Assembly: GCA_965203855.1 (NCBI GenBank)
Contig: CBDBDN010000007.1
Coordinates: 229,568-293,567 of the forward strand
DNA: 64,000 nucleotides
Direction: 5' to 3'
Source of the DNA: Bin87 sp965203855
GTDB taxonomy: Bacteria; Chloroflexota; Dehalococcoidia; Lucifugimonadales; UBA3495
In this document: positions 57,537-64,000 of the stretch, piece after piece
Numbering within the stretch: position 1 is the stretch's first letter
Layout: each line of letters begins with the position of its first letter
Notes under the pieces: model-generated
Told to the model about the DNA's origin: nothing
Databases searched by the model: none
The model's input: the letters and a program-made list of their open reading frames with translations, nothing else
Program-made: the position numbers and the translations under genes

Positions 57537-57745
57537 TGAACCTCGGGATTATACTGGCTTACATCGGGCCCGGCGCCGGACTGGGCGCAGTCGGCGCGCT
57601 GGCGGCTCTGATTGGCGCTGCGCTGCTGATCTTGGTCGGTTTCGTCTGGTATCCGGCCCGGCGGATAATGCGCGGCTGGAAAACGCGCCGGACGGCCCGG
57701 AAGTCCGCAGCGAAAACGCCGCCGCAAAGCCTTGATTACGTTTAG
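57536..57745 (+). CDS. Small membrane protein
   Basis: 69 residues: AYIGPGAGLGAVGALAALIGAALLILVGFVWYPARRI is a Gly/Ala-rich membrane hairpin followed by a basic tail. The start overlaps the stop of the ASST-like gene (TGATG), so it is translationally coupled and probably works with it. Confidence 0.65.
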   Translation: MNLGIILAYIGPGAGLGAVGALAALIGAALLILVGFVWYPARRIMRGWKTRRTARKSAAKTPPQSLDYV

Positions 57746-57809
57746 GGATTTTCGCCGGATTAAAGTTCGCCGCAGCACGGCGTGTGTTTGCGTCATTACT
57801 TCGCCCTGA

Positions 57810-57898
57810 ACCGTCATTCCGGCGGAAGTCGATCCGGCGCCGTATTCCGCTGCTGCGATACTCGGAACTGGCAGCCATAGGCACCCGGAAGTCGTATC
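57810..57898. repeat. Degenerate copy of the 96-bp inverted-repeat element
   Basis: CCGTCATTCCGGCGGAAGTC, then CGGCGCCGTATTCCGC..GGCAGCCATAG aligns with 61505-61600 through the left arm and interior. The right arm is eroded. The rest of the 57746-57934 gap shows no gene. Confidence 0.6.
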
Positions 57899-57934
57899 CG
57901 ACGGCAGCGGCGCCGTGCGGACGCGGGCGGCGCA

Positions 57935-58303
57935 ATGACCTTGTCCATTGCCATCTTGCTCGCTACATTATTCCTGCTCGGCTGGCAGCTGTCCGGCATT
58001 TATCGGCGCAGCGCCGCCCTGCTGCGAACCTTCTGCGACGCCGTTGCCATACTGCGGGATGCGGCGCGGGATGACCTGGAGAAAGAGCGGCTGGCGCGGC
58101 AGTACGGCATCGCCATGCTGGGCGGATTCGTCCGGCTGTCCGCCCTGATACTGGCCGTCGTAGGTATTCCGGCATTGGCGCTGCTGGGTATGGACGCTGC
58201 CGGGCTGGTGGAATATCGGGCCGTCGTCGCCCTGATGGGCCGCTGGTGGTTCATCCTAACCGTCGGCGCCGGCGCAGTTGGCTTGTGGTTCCTGCGGCGG
58301 TGA
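57935..58303 (+). CDS. Membrane protein with three hydrophobic segments
   Basis: 122 residues. Segments at residues 3-20 (IAILLATLFLLGWQLSG), 62-85 (LSALILAVVGIPALALLGM) and 100-118. A charged cytoplasmic helix (RDAARDDLEKERLARQYG) lies between the first two. No family recognised. Two nucleotides separate it from the sulfotransferase gene, suggesting joint function. Confidence 0.65.
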   Translation: MTLSIAILLATLFLLGWQLSGIYRRSAALLRTFCDAVAILRDAARDDLEKERLARQYGIAMLGGFVRLSALILAVVGIPALALLGMDAAGLVEYRAVVALMGRWWFILTVGAGAVGLWFLRR

Positions 58304-58305
58304 CG

Positions 58306-59466
58306 ATGCACGCGCGCCGCCGTTATTCCGGGCCGGAGCGTCTGCTGCATCGGCTGGCCTTTGCTACCGTCGCCGCGCAAAAAGGTGCGGCAGACCTTGA
58401 GGATCGGCTGCTGGCGCGCCGTTTTGCCGAAATCCGCATCGACCGTCCGGTATTCATCACATCGCTGCCGCGCGCCGGCACTACTTTGCTGCTGGAGCTG
58501 CTGGCCGGGCTACCCGACTTTGCCAGCCATACCTATCGGCAGATGCCGTTCCTGTTCACGCCGCTGCTTTGGGACGGCATCTCCCGGCCTTTTCGCCGCC
58601 CGGACGCCATTATGCAGCGGGCGCACAGCGACGGAATGACGGTCGGCTATGACAGCCCGGAGAGCTTTGAGGAAATGCTGTGGCGCGCATTCTGGCCGGA
58701 AAAATACCGCTCCGACCGCATCATTCCCTGGACGGCGGATGACCAGGATGCCGGCGCAGAGTTTGCCGGCTTTATCGGCAATCATATCCGCAAGTTGCTG
58801 ACGCTGCGCCGTCAATCTCAATCTCAACTCCAATCTCAACCTCAATACGAGCCGGAAAACGGGCCGGCGCCGACGCGTTATGTGTCCAAGAACAATGCCG
58901 GCATCGCCCGCATCCCCTATATTGCCCGGCTGTTCCCCGATGTCGTGATACTGGTGCCGTTCCGCAATCCCGTTGACCATGCCGGTTCCATGCTGCGGCA
59001 GCACCGCAACTTTCTGGACATCCACGCGCGGGACGCTTTCAGCCGGCGCTATATGGAATATACGGGACATTTTGACTTTGGGGCCAATCTGCGCCCCGTT
59101 GACTTTGGCGGCTGGCGCAGCGATGCCGCCGTCGCTGATGATGCCAATGCCGCTGATGACGCCGATACCCCGTTGTCGGCCAATTTCTGGCTGCGCTACT
59201 GGTGTGCCGCCTTTGAGCATATTCTGGATCAGGGCAGCGGCAATGTTGCGCTGCTGGACTATGATGGCTGCTGCGCCAACCCCATTGCCGCGTTGCGTCG
59301 CATTGGCGCGGCCGTCGGGTTGGCGAACCCGGCGATGCTGACGGAACAGGCCGCCCGTTTCCGTCCCGCGTCGACTTACGACGCTGACGCGCTGGAAATG
59401 TCGCCGTCGCTGCGCCGCCGCGCCCGGGGGATACACCGCCAGTTACAGGATGCCGCCATTAATTAA
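58306..59466 (+). CDS. PAPS-dependent sulfotransferase family protein
   Basis: 386 residues from ATG 58306 (MHARRRYSGPERLLHR). The 5'-phosphosulfate loop is PVFITSLPRAGTTLLLELLAGLP. The 3'-phosphate-binding segment is in VILVPFRNPVDHAGSMLRQH (Arg and Ser). SKNNAGIARIPYIARLFPDV is typical of the sulfotransferase-3/HexA2ST-like group that acts on carbohydrates or other large acceptors. A QSQSQLQSQPQ simple-sequence insert sits mid-protein. Together with the ASST-like protein and two membrane proteins it forms a sulfation-related cluster; the acceptor is unknown. Confidence 0.82.
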   Translation: MHARRRYSGPERLLHRLAFATVAAQKGAADLEDRLLARRFAEIRIDRPVFITSLPRAGTTLLLELLAGLPDFASHTYRQMPFLFTPLLWDGISRPFRRPDAIMQRAHSDGMTVGYDSPESFEEMLWRAFWPEKYRSDRIIPWTADDQDAGAEFAGFIGNHIRKLLTLRRQSQSQLQSQPQYEPENGPAPTRYVSKNNAGIARIPYIARLFPDVVILVPFRNPVDHAGSMLRQHRNFLDIHARDAFSRRYMEYTGHFDFGANLRPVDFGGWRSDAAVADDANAADDADTPLSANFWLRYWCAAFEHILDQGSGNVALLDYDGCCANPIAALRRIGAAVGLANPAMLTEQAARFRPASTYDADALEMSPSLRRRARGIHRQLQDAAIN

Positions 59467-59590
59467 GGGCGTGTGGTCATATTACGATTTGCCGCAGTCC
59501 GGCGTATGTTTTCGTCGTTTCGACGCCCCTCCAACCGTCATTCCGGCGCCCCTCCAACCGTCATTCCGGCGCCAGCCGGAATCTATGATG
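59464..59590. repeat. Terminal module followed by REP palindrome
   Basis: It begins TTAAGGGCGTGTGGTCATAT then TACGATTTGCCGCAGTCCGG and ends in palindromes (GTCATTCCGGCGCCAGCCGG). It is the forward relative of the segment at 37685-37778. It also contributes the TAA of the sulfotransferase gene. Confidence 0.65.
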
Positions 59591-59591
59591 A

Positions 59592-59600
59592 TGCTATAAT
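59592..59600 (+). promoter_or_regulatory. Extended -10 promoter (TGCTATAAT)
   Basis: TATAAT at 59595-59600, 70 nt upstream of the F420-type oxidoreductase gene. Confidence 0.5.
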
Positions 59601-59669
59601 CCCATCCCCGGCGGGCATCGGCGCATCACCTCTGCCGACAATCCCGGCCCGCCCTTTTGAGGCATTCCA

Positions 59670-60614
59670 ATGAAAATAGGCGTCAGCATTCCCCGCCTGC
59701 CCGATGCGGACGGCATCCGCGAATTCTGCCAGCGCGCCGAGCGGCTCGGCTTTGAGTCGGTAATGGCCGGCGACCATATCGTGTTGCCGGTAGGCGGCAC
59801 CAACCAGTACCCCTACACCCCTACCGGAGCGTTTCAGCGTCCCTCCGATGAGCCGTTCCTGGAAACGATGACGATGCTGGGGTTTATGGCCGCCTGCACC
59901 AGCGAAATCCGCATTGGCAGCACCGTGCTGATACTGCCCTATCGCAACCCGGTAGTGCAAGCCAAAATGTTCGCCTCCCTGGATGTGCTGTCCGGCGGGC
60001 GCGTCATCTGCGGCGTCGGCGTGGGCTGGCTGGAAAAAGAGTTTGACATCCTGGGCGTCCCCTACTCCGACCGGGGGCCGATGACCGACGAGTTCCTGCA
60101 AATTTTCAACGCCCTCTGGACGGAGGAAACGCCCGACTTTCAGGGCCGGTACTATCAGATTGACGGCATCTATTTTGAGCCGAAACCGATACAGCAGCCG
60201 CGCATCCCCATCTGGGTGGGCGGCCATACCCGGCGCGCCCTGCGCCGCACCGCCCGCTACGGCGACTGCTGGCACACTACCCGCCAGACGCCCGACTTCG
60301 TGGCCGAAAACCTGCCCTACCTGCGGGAGCAGACCGCGCGCGCCGGCCGCAACCCGGCGGACATCACTATCTCGCTGAAACGCAGCCTCCACTTTACCGA
60401 TATGGACGGCTCCAACGAGGGCGTGGGCGTCCGTTCCGGCGGGGCGCTCATCAACACCACGCAAGCCGTCATTGACGATGTTCACTACTGCCACGAACTG
60501 GGCATTGACCAGCTCACCTTTGACTTTCGGGTGGACGGCATCGGCCCCAGCATTCAGGTAATGGAACATCTGGCCGAGAGGGTGCTGCCGGTGGCGGAAC
60601 GGCTGGGCGGTTAA
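59670..60614 (+). CDS. LLM-class F420-dependent oxidoreductase
   Basis: 314 residues. Luciferase-like barrel: MKIGVSIPRLPDADGIREF, LGFESVMAGDHIVLP, IGSTVLILPYRNPVVQAKM, LDVLSGGRVICGVGVGWLEKEF and IPIWVGGHTRRALRRTARYGDCWH. The family uses F420 (or FMN). It is a distant paralogue of the protein at 27266-28189. The substrate is unknown and the gene is monocistronic. Confidence 0.9.
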   Translation: MKIGVSIPRLPDADGIREFCQRAERLGFESVMAGDHIVLPVGGTNQYPYTPTGAFQRPSDEPFLETMTMLGFMAACTSEIRIGSTVLILPYRNPVVQAKMFASLDVLSGGRVICGVGVGWLEKEFDILGVPYSDRGPMTDEFLQIFNALWTEETPDFQGRYYQIDGIYFEPKPIQQPRIPIWVGGHTRRALRRTARYGDCWHTTRQTPDFVAENLPYLREQTARAGRNPADITISLKRSLHFTDMDGSNEGVGVRSGGALINTTQAVIDDVHYCHELGIDQLTFDFRVDGIGPSIQVMEHLAERVLPVAERLGG

Positions 60615-60616
60615 TA

Positions 60617-60742
60617 CCGTCATTCCGGCGCAAGCCAGAGTCCGGCAAAGCGCCGGGATTCCGGCTTGTGCCGGAATGACGGTTGGGGGGTTGGAATGAC
60701 GGTTGGGGGGTTGGAATGACGGTTGGGGGGTTGGAATGACAG
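60617..60742. repeat. Inverted REP pair followed by 20-bp tandem repeats
   Basis: Arms near 60617-60643 and 60658-60683 form an imperfect inverted pair. From 60673 the unit GGAATGACGGTTGGGGGGTT is repeated three times, then varied. Confidence 0.85.
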
Positions 60743-60792
60743 TTTGAGGGATACGGAATGACGGCGGGCGGATGCGGAACGCCGCTATAGCA

Positions 60793-61296
60793 TCACAGCC
60801 CGCTTTCCTTAAACCAGCCGGCCCGTTCTACCAGGTGCTCGGCAGTGCTCCGCATCTGGGCGATCTGCTGCTCGGATACCGGCCGCTTGACGGCGCCGGG
60901 GACGCCGGCAACAAAACTGCGGTCGGGTACATCCACATTGGACAGCACGACGGCGTTGGACGCAATCAGGCATTCCCGGCCAATGGTAGAGTCGGTCAGG
61001 AAAGTGCAGTTGTTGCCCAGCAGGCTGCCATACCCGATGCGGTCGCCATGCACCACGACGCAGTGGCCGATGGATACATAATCCTCAATCACCAGCCCAT
61101 CGCCGTGAACTACGGAGCCTTCCTGTATGTTGACATAGTTGCCGATGGTGATGACATCGCCGTCGCCCCGGATGGTAACGCCGGGCCAGACGCTGGCGTA
61201 CTCTCCGATGACCACATTGCCGACCACATAGGCGAACTCGCTGACCCAGGCGGTAGGGGCGATTTGGGGTTCAATGCCGCGCAGACTGCGTATCAA
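60793..61296 (-). CDS. Gamma-carbonic-anhydrase-like hexapeptide-repeat protein
   Basis: 167 residues from TTG 61296, with GAGGGA upstream. This start lies downstream of the promoter at 61360, whereas the longer frame to 61416 would begin before it. Left-handed beta-helix repeats run VSEFAYVVGNVVIGEYASVWPGVTIRGDGDVITIGNYVNIQEGSVVHGDG, with His residues in GHCVVVHGD for the metal site. Many such proteins (YrdA/PaaY type) have no proven carbonic anhydrase activity. The C-terminal helix is EQQIAQMRSTAEHLVERAGWFKE. Confidence 0.85.
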   Translation of the reverse strand: MIRSLRGIEPQIAPTAWVSEFAYVVGNVVIGEYASVWPGVTIRGDGDVITIGNYVNIQEGSVVHGDGLVIEDYVSIGHCVVVHGDRIGYGSLLGNNCTFLTDSTIGRECLIASNAVVLSNVDVPDRSFVAGVPGAVKRPVSEQQIAQMRSTAEHLVERAGWFKESGL

Positions 61297-61359
61297 GTGG
61301 TTTCCCTCGCAAGATAATGCGCCGCCGGCCGCCGGGGCCGGGCGCAGTTTTCGGGCAAG

Positions 61360-61368
61360 ATTATAGCA
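61360..61368 (-). promoter_or_regulatory. Extended -10 promoter (TGCTATAAT, minus strand)
   Basis: TATAAT on the minus strand at 61360-61365 with TG upstream, about 60 nt before the TTG start of the hexapeptide protein. Confidence 0.55.
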
Positions 61369-61504
61369 CAGCGCATTTAGGGGGTTATTCATAAGGCCAT
61401 CATTCGGATCCCCCAACCGTCATTCGCCCTCCCCGACCGTCATTCCGCCCCCCCAACCGACCGTCATTCCGCCCCCCCCAACCGACCGTCATTCCGGCCC
61501 CCCA

Positions 61505-61600
61505 CCGTCATTCCGGCGAAAGCCGGAATCCAGCGCCGTAATCCGCCGCTACGGTGATGGAATCAGCAGCCATAGATTCCGGCTTTCGCCGGAATGACGG
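61505..61600. repeat. 96-bp inverted-repeat element with GAAA/TTTC arms
   Basis: Left arm ATTCCGGC-GAAA-GCCGGAAT, right arm its exact inverse including TTTC. The interior (CAGCGCCGTAATCCGCC..CGGTGATGGAATC..GCAGCCATAG) matches 23355 and 37589. C-rich half repeats precede it from 61400. Confidence 0.85.
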
Positions 61601-61744
61601 TTGGGGTGCGGAATGACGGCGCAGTATTGGGATGCCGGCAATCGGCGCAGCCCGGAGCGCGCGGTGCTGGGGCGCGCTGTGTTACAATGGTTGTCATATT
61701 GCCGGCCAGTCAATAATGCCGCCGGCGCATCAGGAGGCGCTGCT

Positions 61745-63237
61745 ATGAAACGCTGCAAGTTCGGTACATTCACTCTCCCCGGCAGGATTATGCTGCCGGC
61801 GCTCGTCGCTCTGGCGCTGGTTGCCGCCGCCGCGCTAACCGGCATCTTTACCGCGCAGGCGCAGAGCGACCCGGCCAAGGTTGCCAGTGTGGAAATCGCT
61901 TCGTCGCCGGCCAGCGGCACTTCTTACAGCACTGGCGAGCGGATTGTAGTCCGGGTTACCTTTGACCAGGATGTACTGGTGCAAATCGGCGAGCACAACG
62001 AAGTGCCGCAGCTTAAGTTGAGCATCGGCGCCATTCAGAACCGGACGGCATCAAGTGATGGCACCTTGCATTACGCGCCGGGAGACGACGGCGATGATGT
62101 TCTGCTTTTCAGCTACACCGTAACCGCCAATGACCATGAGAACTACGGCATATCGATTATCCCGAAGTTAACCAGCGATGGCCTGGCTAGCCCGCTGGTA
62201 ATGCCGGACGGGGTTCGGGTGTACACCGCAGCCGGCGATGCCGACCTGCGGCTGGGGGAACATATCGTCACCCTCGCTTACGGGCATCGGGTCAACGCGG
62301 CCACGCCGGAGCCGCCGGCCCGATTGCACGCCGTGCAGCGTTACACCAGCGTTTACCTCTCCTGGGAACAGCCGGGCAGCATCATACCCGACTATTACCT
62401 CGTGGAACGGCGTTTCCACGGCGACCCGCCGGAAGGAGAGCCAGACATCACAGTGTTGCAGCGCACCAAGAGCGGCCACCGCTTCAATTTCTACGACACG
62501 CGCGGCCTCTACAACGGCGCTACCTACGAATACCGGGTGCAGGGCTCCAGAACAACCGGCATCACAGCCGCGTCTCCGAACCGACCCTGATTACTTTCAC
62601 CTGGACGGAGGAGTGCGATTCTAAAAGCCCCAGGTCGCGGGTCAAGAACGCCTGCAAACCCGCGCCGGCCCTGGCCGCTGCGGCAACGGCAACGGCAACG
62701 CCGACGCCCGCGCCCAATGCGGCCCCTCAAGTTACCGGAGCCACGCACAACTCCGTTACCATTGACTGGAGCCGGATGATTGGCGACGGCGGCACATTCT
62801 CGGTTAGCCCCACCGCCAACGGGTTCCATCTGTCCCGGCGCGCTTCTACCGCTGTGGAATTCACCAACATTGACGCTCTGTCGCTCAGCGAGACTTCCTA
62901 CCAGGATACCGGGCTGACGCCGGAAACCACTTACACCTGGCGGCTGTACGAGGATCTGCCGCATCACCGCTACAACCTGATGGGAGAGGTAACGCATACC
63001 ACATCGGCCGCTCCGGTAACGGCATCCCCGACGCCGACGCCCGGCCCTACGCAGGGCGGCGGCGCGTCCGCGCCAACTAGCCCCCGGCGCCGGCCGGATT
63101 TCCGGCCGGCCTACCCCTATATGCCCCTCTCCGATGCCGTCGGAGAGGGGCATCGCTATGGATTCTATGGATTGCGTTTACGCAATGACGGCAATCGCTA
63201 TGGCCGCAGTCGGGCCAGCCGGCGCGCGTTATGCTGA
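61745..63237 (+). pseudogene. Secreted SwmB/FN3-domain protein, frameshifted
   Basis: ATG 61745 with AGGAGG 9 nt upstream. The signal peptide is LPALVALALVAAAALTGIFT, then AQA. An Ig/SwmB-like domain follows (VEIASSPASGTSYSTGERIV, VRVTFDQDV, LLFSYTVTANDHENYGISI), then an FN3 domain (PEPPARLHAVQ, LSWEQPG). The frame stops at 62590. The neighbouring frame is open across the break (VSEPTLITFTWTEECDSK), with a TATPTPAP linker, a second FN3 domain (VTGATHNSVTIDWS, YQDTGLTPETTYTWRLYEDL) and a C-terminus to 63237. The shift lies near 62560-62585. The protein would be secreted or surface-attached. Its paralogue follows immediately. Confidence 0.7.
63121..63153. repeat. Perfect inverted repeat within the end of the FN3 gene
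   Basis: ATGCCCCTCTCCGA / TCGGAGAGGGGCAT, a 14-bp stem with a 5-nt loop (TGCCG). There is no T run after it, and it is inside the reading frame, so a terminator role is uncertain. Confidence 0.6.
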
Positions 63238-63245
63238 AAGCGCTG

Positions 63246-63254
63246 TGCTATAAT
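63246..63254 (+). promoter_or_regulatory. Extended -10 promoter of the second paralogue
   Basis: TGCTATAAT (TATAAT 63249-63254), about 64 nt upstream of ATG 63318. The first paralogue has the related TGTTACAAT at the equivalent place near 61680. Confidence 0.5.
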
Positions 63255-63317
63255 GTACGCTATATTGCCAGGGACGCCATAAAACGGCGCATTGGCGCAT
63301 CAACAAGGGGTACTGCT

Positions 63318-64000
63318 ATGAAACGGTACGGGTTCGGTACATTCACTCTCCCCGGCAGGATTATGCTGCCGGCGCTCGTCCGCTCTGGCGCTGGTTGCCG
63401 CCGTCGCGCTAACCGGCATCTTTACGGCGCAGGCGCAGAATGACAAGGCCAAGGTTGCCAGTGTGGAGATCGCTTCATCGCCGGCCAGCGGCACCTCTTA
63501 CAGCACTGGCGAGCGGATTGTAGTCCGGGTTACCTTTGACCAGGATATACTGTTGCAAATCGGCGCGAACAACGAGATGCCGCAGCTTAAGTTGAGCATC
63601 GGCGCCATTCAGAACCGGACGGCATCACATGACGGTTCCGTATATCTGGGGCCGGGAGATGACGGCGATGATGTTCTGCTTTTCAGCTACACCGTAACCG
63701 CCAACGACCATGCGAACTACGGCATATCGATTATCCCGAAGTTCACCGGCAATGGCCTGGTTAGCCCGTTGGTAATGCCGGACGGGGTTCGAGTGTACAC
63801 CGAAGCCGGCGATGCCGACCTGTGGCTGGGAGAACATATCATCACCCTCGCCGCCGGGCATCGGGTCAATGCGGCCACGCCGGAGCCGCCGGCCAATGTG
63901 CGGGCCGTGCAGAATCGGGCCCGGATCCATGTCACTTGGGAACAGCCGGGCAGCATCCGCCCCGACTATTACATCGTGGAGCGGCGTTTCCACGGCGACC
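63318..64000 (+). pseudogene. Second secreted SwmB/FN3 paralogue, frameshifted in the signal peptide and cut by the window
   Basis: ATG 63318 starts MKRYGFGTFTLPGRIMLPALV, nearly identical to the first paralogue. One extra C near 63380 shifts the frame and ends it at 63443. In the shifted phase the rest continues intact to the window edge: VASVEIASSPASGTSYSTGE, VTFDQDILLQIG, GPGDDGDDVLLFSYTVTAND, then the FN3 start ANVRAVQNRARIHVTWEQPG. The missing C-terminus lies outside the window. Confidence 0.7.

Overview
The window is a GC-rich, gene-dense bacterial chromosome segment. The best fit is a Chloroflexota lineage (Dehalococcoidia or SAR202-like). This is inferred from the mix of genes: two luciferase-like F420-type oxidoreductases, DUF58/transglutaminase/DUF4129 membrane genes, an inositol-phospholipid cluster (inositol-phosphate synthase, PimA-like mannosyltransferase, CDP-alcohol phosphotransferase), AIM24, DUF502 and PAC2 family proteins. 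No 16S rRNA gene is present, so the placement is not proven. Many intergenic gaps hold a short palindrome (ATTCCGGC-GCAA-GCCGGAAT and variants), alone, in tandem, or paired into 96-bp inverted-repeat elements.

Layout. 1-3600: end of an amidohydrolase, a membrane protein, and an IS30-type element whose transposase has one in-frame amber codon, followed by a promoter and a long non-coding leader. 3.6-9.2 kb: PAC2 protein, M20 peptidase, a VapB-like antitoxin with a truncated VapC between direct repeats, then infC-rpmI-rplT on the minus strand, with infC apparently starting at AUC. 9.2-12.9 kb: a membrane-anchored protein interrupted by a C14 tract, a two-subunit ThDP decarboxylase, a coiled-coil membrane protein, RNase P RNA and tRNA-Ile. 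13-18.6 kb: a five-gene signalling operon (STAS, REC-SpoIIE phosphatase, RsbW-like kinase, LivJ-like lipoprotein, sensor histidine kinase). 18.6-27.2 kb: DUF502, a decayed second IS30 copy, and a transglutaminase/DUF58/DUF4129 set with a HEPN-type pair inserted in it.

27-39 kb (mostly minus strand): F420-type oxidoreductase, AIM24, lumazine synthase, a MazEF remnant between direct repeats, a HEPN/PaREP1-like protein, the phosphatidylinositol/mannoside cluster, a PP2C phosphatase beside a kinase-like protein, prmA and dnaJ. 39-49 kb: cytochrome P450, tRNA-Gln, tRNA-Asn, a type II restriction-modification pair, SDR, RNase H-like nuclease, and the purine genes purF-purM-purH. 49-53 kb: the conserved rpmH-rnpA-yidD-(PQQ propeller lipoprotein)-yidC-jag block, with yidC and jag overlapping by 107 nt. 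53-64 kb: a duplicated-domain protein of unknown function, SprT-like protease, a sulfation-related cluster (arylsulfotransferase-like protein, PAPS-type sulfotransferase, small membrane proteins), a second F420-type oxidoreductase, a gamma-carbonic anhydrase-like protein, and two tandem secreted SwmB/FN3-like paralogues, both frameshifted.

The most interesting items are the ligand-sensing partner-switching operon, the likely phase-variable poly-C gene, the 96-bp elements whose arms appear to co-vary, the two toxin-antitoxin remnants sharing one architecture, the Cys-to-Ser change in the transglutaminase, and the kinase-like/PP2C pair.
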